A DNA stretch of 39,510 nucleotides, from positions 1-39,510 of the forward strand of contig QCKM01000013.1 in assembly GCA_003215335.1 (NCBI GenBank), given 5' to 3'. Source of the DNA: Prochlorococcus sp. AG-409-P01 (GTDB lineage Bacteria > Cyanobacteriota > Cyanobacteriia > PCC-6307 > Cyanobiaceae). The notes beneath the pieces are model-generated. The model worked only from the letters and a program-made list of their open reading frames with translations, was not told the origin of the DNA and made no database searches. Positions within the stretch are counted from its first letter, which is position 1; the number at the start of each line of letters is the position of its first letter. The translations under genes were made by a program, and so were the position numbers. Shown one piece after another: positions 17,086-25,373 of the stretch.

Positions 17086-17384
17086 GAAAGTTGCCTCTCT
17101 TGCTTAACGAGATTCCATGCAGCCAATGCCAAACAAGCATTGCCGAATGTTGTCAATCCTGCCTGTAGGACCACTAACCCATAAAGGTTTTCAGGATTGT
17201 CAAAAATATGCCAAGTGATTGCTGCCATTGCGCTTGTGAGATTGGGCAGCATCGCTATTGCTAGCCAAGTAAGAGCCCTTTTCTTCATTGATTTACCAGT
17301 AAGGACAATCAAAATGATGGCGACTGACCACTCAAATAAAGTTGCCAAATGGATCCACCAAGTTCCTAACGATAATTCGTGCAC
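17082..17384 (-). CDS. DUF2499 family membrane protein
   Basis: This 100-residue protein begins MHELSLGTWWIHLATLFEWSVA and has three predicted helices (about 11-30, 37-55, 65-90). The THLATxxEW-type opening, the NLTSAMAAITWHIFDN block and the GLVVLQAGLTTFGNACLALAA helix identify it as DUF2499, a cyanobacterial and chloroplast family of unknown function. It is translationally coupled to the DUF3593 gene through a 4-base overlap. The pair lies next to psaK on the same strand but is separated from it by 67 bases, so it could read through into psaK. Confidence 0.85.
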   Translation of the reverse strand: MHELSLGTWWIHLATLFEWSVAIILIVLTGKSMKKRALTWLAIAMLPNLTSAMAAITWHIFDNPENLYGLVVLQAGLTTFGNACLALAAWNLVKQERQLS

Positions 17385-17470
17385 GGTAAAGATCAGCTAG
17401 AAGCTAATTCTATTGGATGAACTAGTATTTAAACGCATTCAAAGGATCATCCAGTGCCTAGAGCAGCATT

Positions 17471-17484
17471 CACTAAATTTAGTG
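17471..17484. repeat. 14-base perfect palindrome
   Basis: CACTAAATTTAGTG is perfectly self-complementary and lies 19 bases past the stop of the transporter ATPase gene (minus strand). It could be a short terminator stem without a T-tract or a dimeric-protein site. The rest of the 17385-17502 gap shows nothing else. Confidence 0.3.
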
Positions 17485-17502
17485 GGTCTTGTCAATACAA
17501 TA

Positions 17503-18483
17503 TCAAAATATATTGCTGATCCTTTTGCCAGATATTCTCTCAAATAAATGTTGTTTATCTGTTTCCCAACCAATAAATAAGTTCTCAGAAATTGAAATAT
17601 CAGGTTTAGCTAGTAATCTGATTAATCCATATGAGCTTTCAAGCATCAATAATTGGTTCGACCCAAGCCACTCTTTATAACTAAGTCGACATGGAATTCC
17701 TTGTTGACGTAATTCCAGATCTTCTGCCCGTACACCTTTAATAAAATCGGAACCATCTTTAAAGAAATTCATTTGTGGTCGACCAATAAATTTCGCCACA
17801 AATAGACTCGATGGCTTTGTATATAGTTCTGTAGGTGTCCCTATTTGCTCAATATTTCCATTGTTAAGGACAGCTATTTTGTCAGCCATTGACATTGCTT
17901 CATGCTGATCATGAGTTACATATAGTATTGGTTTGTTGTCATTTAATATGATGTTTCTAAACTCAGGGCGTAAGTCTTCTTTAAGTTGAGCATCTAGGTT
18001 GCTCATTGGCTCATCTAATAAATATATAAGAGGATCTCTTAGAAGGGCCCTCGCCAAAGCAACTCTTTGTCTTTGTCCACCAGAAAGTTGAGAAGGTTTT
18101 CTTGATGAATAACCATCAAGTTGGAGTAGAGAGATCATTGCACCAACTTTATCTCTAACTGTTCTTTCTTGTGTTCCTCTTATTCTTAAACCTAAAGCAA
18201 GATTTTCATATACATCGAGATGAGGAAATAGCGCATAACTTTGAAATACCATTCCTATTCTTCGCTGTACCGGGGATATATTAGTGACATTGGTATTATT
18301 AATGAGTATATGTCCTTCATCGGGGTTTTCTAATCCTGCTATTAGTCGTAAAGAAGTGCTCTTACCACAACCACTTGGCCCAAGTAGAGCAAGAAACTCA
18401 CCATTTGATACCTTTAGATTCATGTTTCTAATTATCCATTCTTGCCCATAGATGCGTCCTACATTTACAAGTTCTAATGTCAT
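17503..18483 (-). CDS. ggtA: ABC transporter ATP-binding protein (osmolyte/sugar, GgtA/MalK type)
   Basis: This ATPase powers import through the adjacent permeases. Domains: an ABC nucleotide-binding domain with Walker A GPSGCGKS (35-42), Q-loop VFQSYALFPH, signature LSGGQRQR (133-140), Walker B ending LLDEP and switch histidine in YVTHDQHEAMS, followed by a short regulatory C-terminal region with MalK-type landmarks FIGRPQMNFF and GVRAEDLEL. At 326 residues it is somewhat shorter than typical MalK-type subunits (about 360), the loss being in the C-terminal regulatory domain. Its start overlaps the upstream permease stop in ATGA (18480-18483). The name ggtA is inferred from linkage to ggpS. 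Confidence 0.85.
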   Translation of the reverse strand: MTLELVNVGRIYGQEWIIRNMNLKVSNGEFLALLGPSGCGKSTSLRLIAGLENPDEGHILINNTNVTNISPVQRRIGMVFQSYALFPHLDVYENLALGLRIRGTQERTVRDKVGAMISLLQLDGYSSRKPSQLSGGQRQRVALARALLRDPLIYLLDEPMSNLDAQLKEDLRPEFRNIILNDNKPILYVTHDQHEAMSMADKIAVLNNGNIEQIGTPTELYTKPSSLFVAKFIGRPQMNFFKDGSDFIKGVRAEDLELRQQGIPCRLSYKEWLGSNQLLMLESSYGLIRLLAKPDISISENLFIGWETDKQHLFERISGKRISNIF

Positions 18484-19304
18484 CCTTTTACAGCTCCTTT
18501 TGTGAGACCAGAAATAATTTGACTTTGGAAGATTAATACAATTATTAATAGCGGTATAGATGCTAATACAGTTGCTGCAGCATAAGCACCATATGGTACT
18601 GAATATACAGAAGAACCAGCAATTCTTGATATTGCAACAGGTAATGTGAGTAGAGCTGGGTCACTTATCCAGGTCAGAGATATTGGAAATTCATTCCAAG
18701 AAAATAAGAAAACTAGGATTGCTGTACTTGCCGTTGATGGTCCAATAAGTGGAAGTAATACCCAACGTAGACGTTGGAAAAAATTCAACCCTTCTAGTTT
18801 TGCTGCGTCTTCAAGGTCAAAAGGCAGATCTTTAAAGGCTGCAGAAAGTAATAGAAGTGATAGAGGCATAGATAATGCAGTGTATGGAATACTTAAAGCC
18901 AGTAAATTGTTCCCAATGTTTAAGCCCCTAGCAATTTCTAATAATGCTAGAAATAGTAAGACATATGGGAAAAGAGCCACACCAAAAAGCACTGTTTTAA
19001 TAATTGATGAAGTGCGTGCTTTTAATTTTGATATTCCATACGCAGCAGGAATTGAAAGTAATATACAGAATAGTGTTGAAGCTATACCAACAACAAAGCT
19101 ATTCCAAAGATACCTCCAGAAGGGCGTCTCACTACTAAGTATTAATTTATAATTAGATAAAGTCCACCTATTCATGACATCATTAAATGGATTAATTAAA
19201 GCATCAGCAGTAGAAAATGATGTATAAAGCTGCCAGGCCAATGGACCTATAGCCCATATTACTAAAATTGTAAATAATAGATTTTGACGTAATATCGATT
19301 TCAT
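18480..19304 (-). CDS. ggtD: ABC transporter permease (MalG type, probable GgtD)
   Basis: This is an inner-membrane subunit of the ABC importer, with about six helices and the type I permease EAA-like loop DLEDAAKLEGLNFFQRLRWVLLP near the ATPase contact. I prefer the start at ATG 19304 (MKSILRQNLLF, 274 residues) because it makes a 4-base ATGA overlap with the preceding permease stop; ATG 19343 gives 287 residues and a 43-base overlap. The GgtD assignment rests on order and on being in the operon with ggpS. The substrate is presumably glucosylglycerol and related osmolytes or disaccharides. Confidence 0.82.
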   Translation of the reverse strand: MKSILRQNLLFTILVIWAIGPLAWQLYTSFSTADALINPFNDVMNRWTLSNYKLILSSETPFWRYLWNSFVVGIASTLFCILLSIPAAYGISKLKARTSSIIKTVLFGVALFPYVLLFLALLEIARGLNIGNNLLALSIPYTALSMPLSLLLLSAAFKDLPFDLEDAAKLEGLNFFQRLRWVLLPLIGPSTASTAILVFLFSWNEFPISLTWISDPALLTLPVAISRIAGSSVYSVPYGAYAAATVLASIPLLIIVLIFQSQIISGLTKGAVKG

Positions 19305-20161
19305 GCTTCTGTCAAGTCTTTTATTTTGCTGAGTGTTATCCATGAGAATATATATGCCGCAATTAATATTATGAAGCTTGCCATCATAATTGTTGCACTA
19401 TAGCCAAAATCAAGAAATCTCATTGCATTAATATATGCATACATAGCCAAACTTTCTGTACTGCTAGATGGCCCACCGCCTGTAAGTACTTGTATTAAGT
19501 CAAAAACACCAAATGCTTGAGCAAGTCTAAATAATAAGCACACTAATATATATGGTTGTAATAACGGAATTGTTATTTTCATGAGTGCAGACAATGGTTT
19601 GCCACCTTCAAGGCGAAATGCCTCATACAAGTCTTCGGGTATGGTTTGTATGCCCGCAAGCAAAATAAGGGTTACAAATGGTGTTGTCTTCCATACGTCA
19701 GCTAAAACTGTGCCGATCCATGCAAAATTTGGATCTGAGAGTATATTTATTTGATCATAGCCAAGAATCTGAATTAGCTGTTCTATTGGACCATAAGGAC
19801 TATTAAATATCCATCTCCAGCCAAGTGCCATAACGGTTGTAGGCAAAGCCCATGGTAGTAACGTTAGTGCTCTTACAAGCCCTCTGCCTCGCCACCGTTG
19901 ATCTAGTATCAAAGCGATAAATATTGCTAGTATAAGTTCGAGAATTACTGACAAACAGGCAAAACGAGTTGTTTGAAATAAGTCTATCCAAAATCTTTGA
20001 TCACTTATTAATCTGTACCAATTAGCACCATTATTATAAACTGGCTCTAGTCCAGTTATAACTGATGATGCATGCATACTAAGCCATCCATATCGAATTA
20101 TTGGATAACTAAAAAAAGTCATTATTAGAAGTGATGCAGGTAATAAAAGTAGGAATATCAT
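19301..20161 (-). CDS. ggtC: ABC transporter permease (MalF type, probable GgtC)
   Basis: This 286-residue permease has an N-terminal helix (MIFLLLLPASLLIMTFFSYPII) and about five more, the usual MalF-type layout without an extended periplasmic loop. The coupling loop is DLYEAFRLEGGKPLSALMKITIPLL, and AQAFGVFDLIQVLTGGGPSSSTE is the conserved region after it. Its start codon overlaps the last base of the binding-protein stop (TAATG at 20161), indicating translational coupling. It pairs with the next permease to form the transmembrane channel. Substrate assignment to glucosylglycerol is by operon context. Confidence 0.85.
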   Translation of the reverse strand: MIFLLLLPASLLIMTFFSYPIIRYGWLSMHASSVITGLEPVYNNGANWYRLISDQRFWIDLFQTTRFACLSVILELILAIFIALILDQRWRGRGLVRALTLLPWALPTTVMALGWRWIFNSPYGPIEQLIQILGYDQINILSDPNFAWIGTVLADVWKTTPFVTLILLAGIQTIPEDLYEAFRLEGGKPLSALMKITIPLLQPYILVCLLFRLAQAFGVFDLIQVLTGGGPSSSTESLAMYAYINAMRFLDFGYSATIMMASFIILIAAYIFSWITLSKIKDLTEA

Positions 20162-21465
20162 TATAATTCGCCAGCTGAGTATAGGATAGCTTCAGTATCA
20201 ATCTTAGCCTTTTTCATGGCAGTCATAACATCATCATGCCCAGTTAATATTGAGCTCAAATTTCTTTGAAGCACGTCACTAATTTGTGCATAAAGTGCAG
20301 TTTGTGGACGTTGATCAGTTATTTTCAAAGCCTCATTAAGGGTGCTAAGTATTGGATAATTAGCTAATAATATTGTGTCATTTAAGACTTTCTTAGTTGT
20401 AGGTGTATAAGAATTTCTAATAAAGAGCTCAGTCAATGAATCATCAGAAGTTAAGTATCTAATAACATTTTCTGACTCTCTGGGATGGGTTGATTTTTCA
20501 AGTACTGAAAAACCCCAGCTTCCTAATGTTGCCGAGGATCTATATCCTGGAGCTGCAACCATAGTTGATACACTTACTTTACCTTGGACATTACTTGATT
20601 CTTTTTGTAATTCTGACCATGCGTATGGCCAATTTCTCATAAATGCTGCATCCCCTGACTTAAAAGCTTGTAATGCTTCAGATTCAGTGTAGTTAGTCGT
20701 TGACCTTGGACTTACTCCGCTATCAACAAGAGATTTGAGCCAATTGGCAGCATCAATGCTTTCGGGTTCATTGAGCCCAACATCAGTTTTCCCCTTTAAC
20801 CAATAGCCACCGTGCCCTTTGAGGATTTCAAGAAAGACACAACTCAGGCCTTCATATTGTTTCCCTTGGAACACGTATCCATATTTTACTTTGCCAGATT
20901 TTTGAAGTTTAGTACTAAGTTCGACAAGTTCTTCTGTATTACTAGGAGCCTTTTTAAGAAGATCATTTCTCCAATAAAGAAGACCAATGTCTGCTACAAG
21001 AGGCCATCTATATAAATGGCCATTATATTCATTTCCAAGTCTTGCTCCGTCAGCGAGTTCTGATTTGTCAGTTTCACTAAAACTTTCATCTAAGTTTTTT
21101 AGCCACCCTGCTTCAGCATATTTTGCTAGCCACGTAACATCAATCAAAATTATGTCATAAGGAGAATTTCCCAATAACAAACTACTAATGGCTAAATCTG
21201 ATACAGATTCTGTTTCCATAGGACCTCTAATCACATTAACATGTATTTTTTCAGAATTATTTCTATTGTAAGTGTCAATTAATCTTGATGTTGAGTCAAC
21301 AAATGGTGACGGCATAAGTATATTTATTTGTGTATACCTATTTGATAATGAATATGATTTGTAGAAGAAAAGTGTTGCTATCGTAAAGATAGTGAGTATA
21401 AATGATATTAAAAACCTTCTCATAGCTGATTTGTTTTTAATCACATAGCTGCTGTAATTGCTCAT
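20161..21465 (-). CDS. ggtB: ABC transporter extracellular substrate-binding protein (probable GgtB)
   Basis: This 434-residue family-1 solute-binding protein captures the sugar or osmolyte outside the plasma membrane. A basic N-terminus and hydrophobic helix (RRFLISFILTIFTIATLFFY, about 16-35) precede the mature domain, with sugar-binder landmarks such as DIILIDVTWLAKYAEAGWLK, RWPLVADIGLLYWRNDL and DAAFMRNWPYAW. There is no cysteine in a lipobox position, so it is not an obvious lipoprotein and is either cleaved or stays anchored. ATG 21465 overlaps ggpS by 29 bases; ATG 21423 would remove that overlap. The product follows ggpS in the same operon. Confidence 0.83.
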   Translation of the reverse strand: MSNYSSYVIKNKSAMRRFLISFILTIFTIATLFFYKSYSLSNRYTQINILMPSPFVDSTSRLIDTYNRNNSEKIHVNVIRGPMETESVSDLAISSLLLGNSPYDIILIDVTWLAKYAEAGWLKNLDESFSETDKSELADGARLGNEYNGHLYRWPLVADIGLLYWRNDLLKKAPSNTEELVELSTKLQKSGKVKYGYVFQGKQYEGLSCVFLEILKGHGGYWLKGKTDVGLNEPESIDAANWLKSLVDSGVSPRSTTNYTESEALQAFKSGDAAFMRNWPYAWSELQKESSNVQGKVSVSTMVAAPGYRSSATLGSWGFSVLEKSTHPRESENVIRYLTSDDSLTELFIRNSYTPTTKKVLNDTILLANYPILSTLNEALKITDQRPQTALYAQISDVLQRNLSSILTGHDDVMTAMKKAKIDTEAILYSAGEL

Positions 21466-22921
21466 TTGCCCAATCTTTAACTGTAAATGCTTCTACAGCT
21501 TGAGTCATATTTGCCATTCTTTTAAGTTGTTCAGTTTTAGGCATTTCTATTGCCTCCTCAATTGCTTCATCCATGCGTCTATGAGAATAAGGATTAGTCA
21601 GTACAGCTCCATCTAAGAGTACAGATGCTCCTGTAAATTCTGAAAGTACGAGTACACCACCTTTATTTTTTCTTGCAGCCGCGTATTCCTTAGCTACTAG
21701 GTTTAATCCATCTCTCAAAGGTGTTATCCAACAAATGTCAGCTTGACTAAACCATGCAACCATTTCTTCATATGGAATTCGTCTAGTCGAAAATCGAATA
21801 GGCACCCAATCTACAAGACTAAAACGACCATTAATTCTTCCAGCCATTTCTTCTATTGATCTTTGTGTCTCTTCATAGATTTTCATTCCAGATGCAGCAG
21901 CTACGCAAGCAAGCATTAGAACGACTTTTCCATGTAGATCTTTTCTCCTTTCTAGTAACCTTTCAAAAGCTAGTAAAAGTTGCTCATTGCCTTTTGTATA
22001 GTCAACTCTACTAGCAGAAAGAATTAATTTTCTTCCTTTCTTTGTACTTGTTTCTATCTCGTTACCATATTCTGTAACTATATCCGATTTTATTAGTTCC
22101 GTTATTAGATCTGGAGATGTACCTACAGGTGATGATAATAATTTAACTCTTTTGCCTTGATATTCAAGCCATGGCGTTTCAGATGGTTCTGTTAATGCAC
22201 TTCCGACTGATATAAATTTAGGGCTTACTAACTCTTTAGGACCTTTTGTTGCTCCTACTAGGCAATTCGCAGAACGAGCAAAGTTTTCTGTATAACGCGG
22301 TATATGAAAGCCAACTACATCGCAAGCAAGTAAACTCGATAAGATTTGATTTCTCCAAGGAAGTATTGCAAAAACATCATTGCAAGGAAATGGAGTGTGA
22401 TGAAAGAATGCAATTTTTATATCTGGTCTTTTTTCTTTTATCATCCCTGGCACTAACCAAAGATTATAATCATGAACCCATACAGTTGCATTTTTAGTAG
22501 CTTCTAGGCATGCAGCATTTGCAAATCTAGAGTTAACTTCTTCAAAAATACTCCAATCTGCGTTGTTAATCTCAAAATAGGTCGGGAATGTGTGAAGAAC
22601 AGGCCAGAAAGATTCTTTTGATGTTACGTGGTAGAAACTGCTTATCTGCTCTTCAGACAGTGGAATTCTTCTAAGTGTAAATTCCGCTGGCTCTTTCATT
22701 GTGATTTTTTCATCTTCGGAGTTATTGAGATCATCAACTTTCCTCCATGCGATCCATGTCCCATCAGTTCTATTAAGAAATAAGTTTCTAAGTGTAGGAA
22801 TAATTCCATTTGGACTTTTTTGATCTACCCATATTCTCTGACCTGTTTCTGATACACCCTCATCAAATGGTGTTCTGTGATAAAGAAGTATAAACGGACT
22901 ACTACCTTGTTGAGAGGTCAA
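21437..22921 (-). CDS. ggpS: glucosylglycerol-phosphate synthase
   Basis: GgpS (glycosyltransferase family 20) joins ADP-glucose and glycerol-3-phosphate to glucosylglycerol-phosphate, the precursor of the osmolyte glucosylglycerol. The signature N-terminus ILLYHRTPFDE and KSPNGIIPTLRNLF distinguishes it from trehalose-phosphate synthase; conserved family elements include WVHDYNLWLVPG, FFHHTPFP, SRVDYTKGNEQ and the nucleotide-sugar site PLRDGLNLVAKEY. The best start is TTG 22921 (494 residues, protein MTSQQGSS...), because AAGGAG sits 6 bases upstream at 22933-22928; the frame extends to TTG 22951. It leads the transporter operon. A GgpP phosphatase gene is not present anywhere in the window. 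Confidence 0.93.
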   Translation of the reverse strand: MTSQQGSSPFILLYHRTPFDEGVSETGQRIWVDQKSPNGIIPTLRNLFLNRTDGTWIAWRKVDDLNNSEDEKITMKEPAEFTLRRIPLSEEQISSFYHVTSKESFWPVLHTFPTYFEINNADWSIFEEVNSRFANAACLEATKNATVWVHDYNLWLVPGMIKEKRPDIKIAFFHHTPFPCNDVFAILPWRNQILSSLLACDVVGFHIPRYTENFARSANCLVGATKGPKELVSPKFISVGSALTEPSETPWLEYQGKRVKLLSSPVGTSPDLITELIKSDIVTEYGNEIETSTKKGRKLILSASRVDYTKGNEQLLLAFERLLERRKDLHGKVVLMLACVAAASGMKIYEETQRSIEEMAGRINGRFSLVDWVPIRFSTRRIPYEEMVAWFSQADICWITPLRDGLNLVAKEYAAARKNKGGVLVLSEFTGASVLLDGAVLTNPYSHRRMDEAIEEAIEMPKTEQLKRMANMTQAVEAFTVKDWANEQLQQLCD

Positions 22922-23088
22922 ATTTGTCTCCTTAATTTCAAAGACGAACAAACGCCTTTCTCTAATAATACCATTAACTAGTTATCCAATTTTGTCAAAC
23001 GATTTGCACATGATGTAACTTTTAATTAGGTTTATGTATTCTATTAAGCATTTATATTCTTTTTTTAACTTTAATTGTTTATTTCAAA

Positions 23089-23325
23089 TTAGAGATTATT
23101 TAAATCTACACCAAGTGATTTTGCGTATGTACCTAAGCCTTTCTTTTGAATTGTTTTTAACGCTCTAGTAGTCACCCGAATATTCACCCATTTGTTTCCT
23201 TCCTTCCACCATAATCTTCTTTTTTGAAGATTGGGTTGTTGAAGTTTCTTGGTGCGGATGTGTGAATGGCTGACTGCCATTCCATTATTCGCCTTGGTCC
23301 CTGTGAGCTGGCATACCCGAGACAT
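23089..23325 (-). CDS. rpmB: 50S ribosomal protein L28
   Basis: L28 is a small basic protein of the large ribosomal subunit. The 78-residue protein starts [22 protein letters not shown], exactly the bacterial L28 opening with RVCQLTGKxxxxGNxVSHSH, and contains the [15 protein letters not shown] segment and the [15 protein letters not shown]-terminal motif. Zinc-finger cysteines of the Cys-containing form are absent (only one cysteine). It lies 59 bases downstream of htpG on the same strand and is followed by 137 noncoding bases before the ggpS region. Confidence 0.97.
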   Translation of the reverse strand: MSRVCQLTGTKANNGMAVSHSHIRTKKLQQPNLQKRRLWWKEGNKWVNIRVTTRALKTIQKKGLGTYAKSLGVDLNNL

Positions 23326-23384
23326 GTTTGGGCCTCTTTACGACTGAGTTCAAATTTATAGCCTTACTCTATCAAACCCTTCTC

Positions 23385-25289
23385 TCATAAGGATCTTTCC
23401 AGTAGGCCGCTGAGTAGTTCAGCACTTCTTTTTTGAAAATTAGATATTTCTGATGCCTCTAGGCCGCCTACCCCTAAACGAGCCAAGTCGTATAAATGAG
23501 TAGCGAGCTCTTTGGCTAACCCAGCTGATTCAGATTCTTGTTCTGTGCCAACTATCACGGATCCAGAGTTGAGCTTTATAAGGGCCTCTACAAGCCTGTG
23601 AGATTGGTTTAAAACAATTACATGGTGCTCAGGTAATCCAGGAAGCCTTTGATCCATAAGCGCACTAATGTCATTGATTCTTCTCATTTGCTCTGGCAGA
23701 AGAATCATTGCCGGTGGTGCTTGATCACCTTTAATGGCTTGGACTTGTATCGTCACATTATCATTGTTAAGAGCTTTTTTTACTATTGACCTAATAACAT
23801 CAGCTTGAGTCTCACCATCTTGATTGGCTATATCTCCTGTCTCATCAGTAAGACTTTTATCTAATTCAGCATCTACTCGTTGAAACTTAATCTCCGGATT
23901 TTTGTTTTCAAGCCATGGAATGAATTGTGTGTCGATTACAGTTTCTGCTTTTAGTATTTCTGCACCTTGTGATTTCCAAAGGTTTAGTGCACTAGCCTGA
24001 GAAATCTCATCAGTACAGTAAAGTATTCTGGTATTCTCTGATTTGGGTTGCCGCTCGATGTAATTATTTAATGTTGTGTACAGCTTTGATCCAGATTTCA
24101 AATATTCTTGTTGCTCACTGTTGATTTTATCATCTCCTGACTGTGTTGTCTCATAAATAAATAGATCCTTTATTTGCTCTGAGAATTTATCATCTTCCAT
24201 TGCTCCAATTTTTAGAAATGGTGCTAACGAGTCCCATATTTCTGCATAAAATTCGGGTTTATCATTCATGATATTCCTTAATCGATCTGCTACCTTCTTG
24301 GCCACAAACCCGCCGATTGACCTTACTTTTCTATCAGTTTGCAAAGCACTTCTACTTACATTTAATGGTATATCTGTAGAATCTAAAACTCCTCTTAATG
24401 GTAGTAGATACCTTGGAACTACCTCTTTTATAGAATCACTCACAAAAACTTGGTTGCTATACAACTTGATATCACCCTTTTCCCAATCGGCTCTTCCACT
24501 AATTTTAGGGAAATAAAGTATTCCCTGTAAATTATATGGATAATCTGTTTTTAGATGAATCCACAATAACGGATCTCCTTGGAAAGGGTATAGATATCTA
24601 TAGAGTTCAATGTAATCCTGTTCTGTAAGCTCATTTTGGTTTTTTCTCCATGCAGGATTACGCTTGTTTATTGATTCACCTTCTAGTTGGACATCAATAT
24701 TCATAAAATCACAATATTTAGTTATTAGACTTTTGATTCTGCTTGGTTCTATATATTCAAGCTCTTCGTCTAATAAATAAAGAATAATTTGCGTACCTAC
24801 TTCATCCTTTTCTGCTTCTTCAAGAGTAAATTGTGGTGAACCATCACATTTCCATCTCACCGCCTTAGTGTTTTTTAAGGCTGATTTAGTCAGAATTTCT
24901 ACATTTTTAGCAACCATAAAACTAGAATAAAAGCCTAGGCCAAAATGTCCGATGATTCCATCTTCTGAGGATTTGTATTTCTCTAAAAATTCCTCTGCAC
25001 TGGAAAATGCTACTTGATTTATATATTTTTTGACCTCATCGGCTGTCATTCCAATGCCATTGTCTTGAACAGTCAATGTTTTGTTTTCTCTGTCAATACT
25101 GATTAGAATCTGTTCAGTTTCACACTCATCACAATCTCCAGAAATTGATGCCATTCTTCTTTTGCTAATAGCGTCAATCCCATTACTAACTAATTCTCTT
25201 AGAAATATTTCATGATCAGAATATACTGCTTTTTTAATGATTGGGAATATATTTTCAGTATGAATCTGAATTTGTCCTTCTTCGAACAT
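23385..25289 (-). CDS. htpG: chaperone HtpG (Hsp90)
   Basis: HtpG is the bacterial Hsp90, an ATP-driven dimeric chaperone; in cyanobacteria it supports heat, light and oxidative-stress tolerance. The 634-residue protein has the GHKL ATPase N-domain with catalytic glutamate in FLRELVSNGIDAISKRR (the usual SNASDA reads SNGIDA), VQDNGIGMT, the ATP-lid glycine segment GHFGLGFYSSFMVA, and then the middle and C-terminal dimerisation domains. It starts at ATG 25289. The 84 bases before it contain an unusual hairpin at 25325-25353 that could control translation. It lies between the ferredoxin gene upstream and rpmB downstream, all on the minus strand. Confidence 0.97.
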   Translation of the reverse strand: MFEEGQIQIHTENIFPIIKKAVYSDHEIFLRELVSNGIDAISKRRMASISGDCDECETEQILISIDRENKTLTVQDNGIGMTADEVKKYINQVAFSSAEEFLEKYKSSEDGIIGHFGLGFYSSFMVAKNVEILTKSALKNTKAVRWKCDGSPQFTLEEAEKDEVGTQIILYLLDEELEYIEPSRIKSLITKYCDFMNIDVQLEGESINKRNPAWRKNQNELTEQDYIELYRYLYPFQGDPLLWIHLKTDYPYNLQGILYFPKISGRADWEKGDIKLYSNQVFVSDSIKEVVPRYLLPLRGVLDSTDIPLNVSRSALQTDRKVRSIGGFVAKKVADRLRNIMNDKPEFYAEIWDSLAPFLKIGAMEDDKFSEQIKDLFIYETTQSGDDKINSEQQEYLKSGSKLYTTLNNYIERQPKSENTRILYCTDEISQASALNLWKSQGAEILKAETVIDTQFIPWLENKNPEIKFQRVDAELDKSLTDETGDIANQDGETQADVIRSIVKKALNNDNVTIQVQAIKGDQAPPAMILLPEQMRRINDISALMDQRLPGLPEHHVIVLNQSHRLVEALIKLNSGSVIVGTEQESESAGLAKELATHLYDLARLGVGGLEASEISNFQKRSAELLSGLLERSL

Positions 25290-25296
25290 GACTTTG

Positions 25297-25353
25297 TCTC
25301 TCTAGGGTTCAAATAACAATAGATTCTCTAGCTTGAACTGCTCAAGTGAGAGA
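25297..25353 (-). promoter_or_regulatory. possible switchable leader structure of htpG
   Basis: On the minus strand a 29-base hairpin (arms 25353-25342 and 25336-25325, 12 pairs with one G·T and one mismatch) lies 36 bases before the htpG start. Its 5' arm carries TCTCTC. The 3' arm contains CTAGAGA (25331-25325), and the same word recurs as CTAGAGAGA (25305-25297) exactly where the ribosome site should be, 7 bases before ATG. The TCTCTC arm could pair with either copy, so alternative folding could hide or expose the ribosome site. This is inferred from base complementarity only. Confidence 0.35.
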
Positions 25354-25373
25354 GTGGTGAGTTCTCCGTACAT

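Noticed and set aside
21437-22921. Trehalose-phosphate synthase as identity for the GT20 gene
   Set aside because: The N-terminal LYHRTPFDE and KSPNGIIPTL blocks match glucosylglycerol-phosphate synthase, and the gene is linked to a Ggt-type transporter.
25297-25353. CIRCE heat-shock operator upstream of htpG
   Set aside because: The inverted repeat does not contain the TTAGCACTC/GAGTGCTAA arms or the 9-base spacer.
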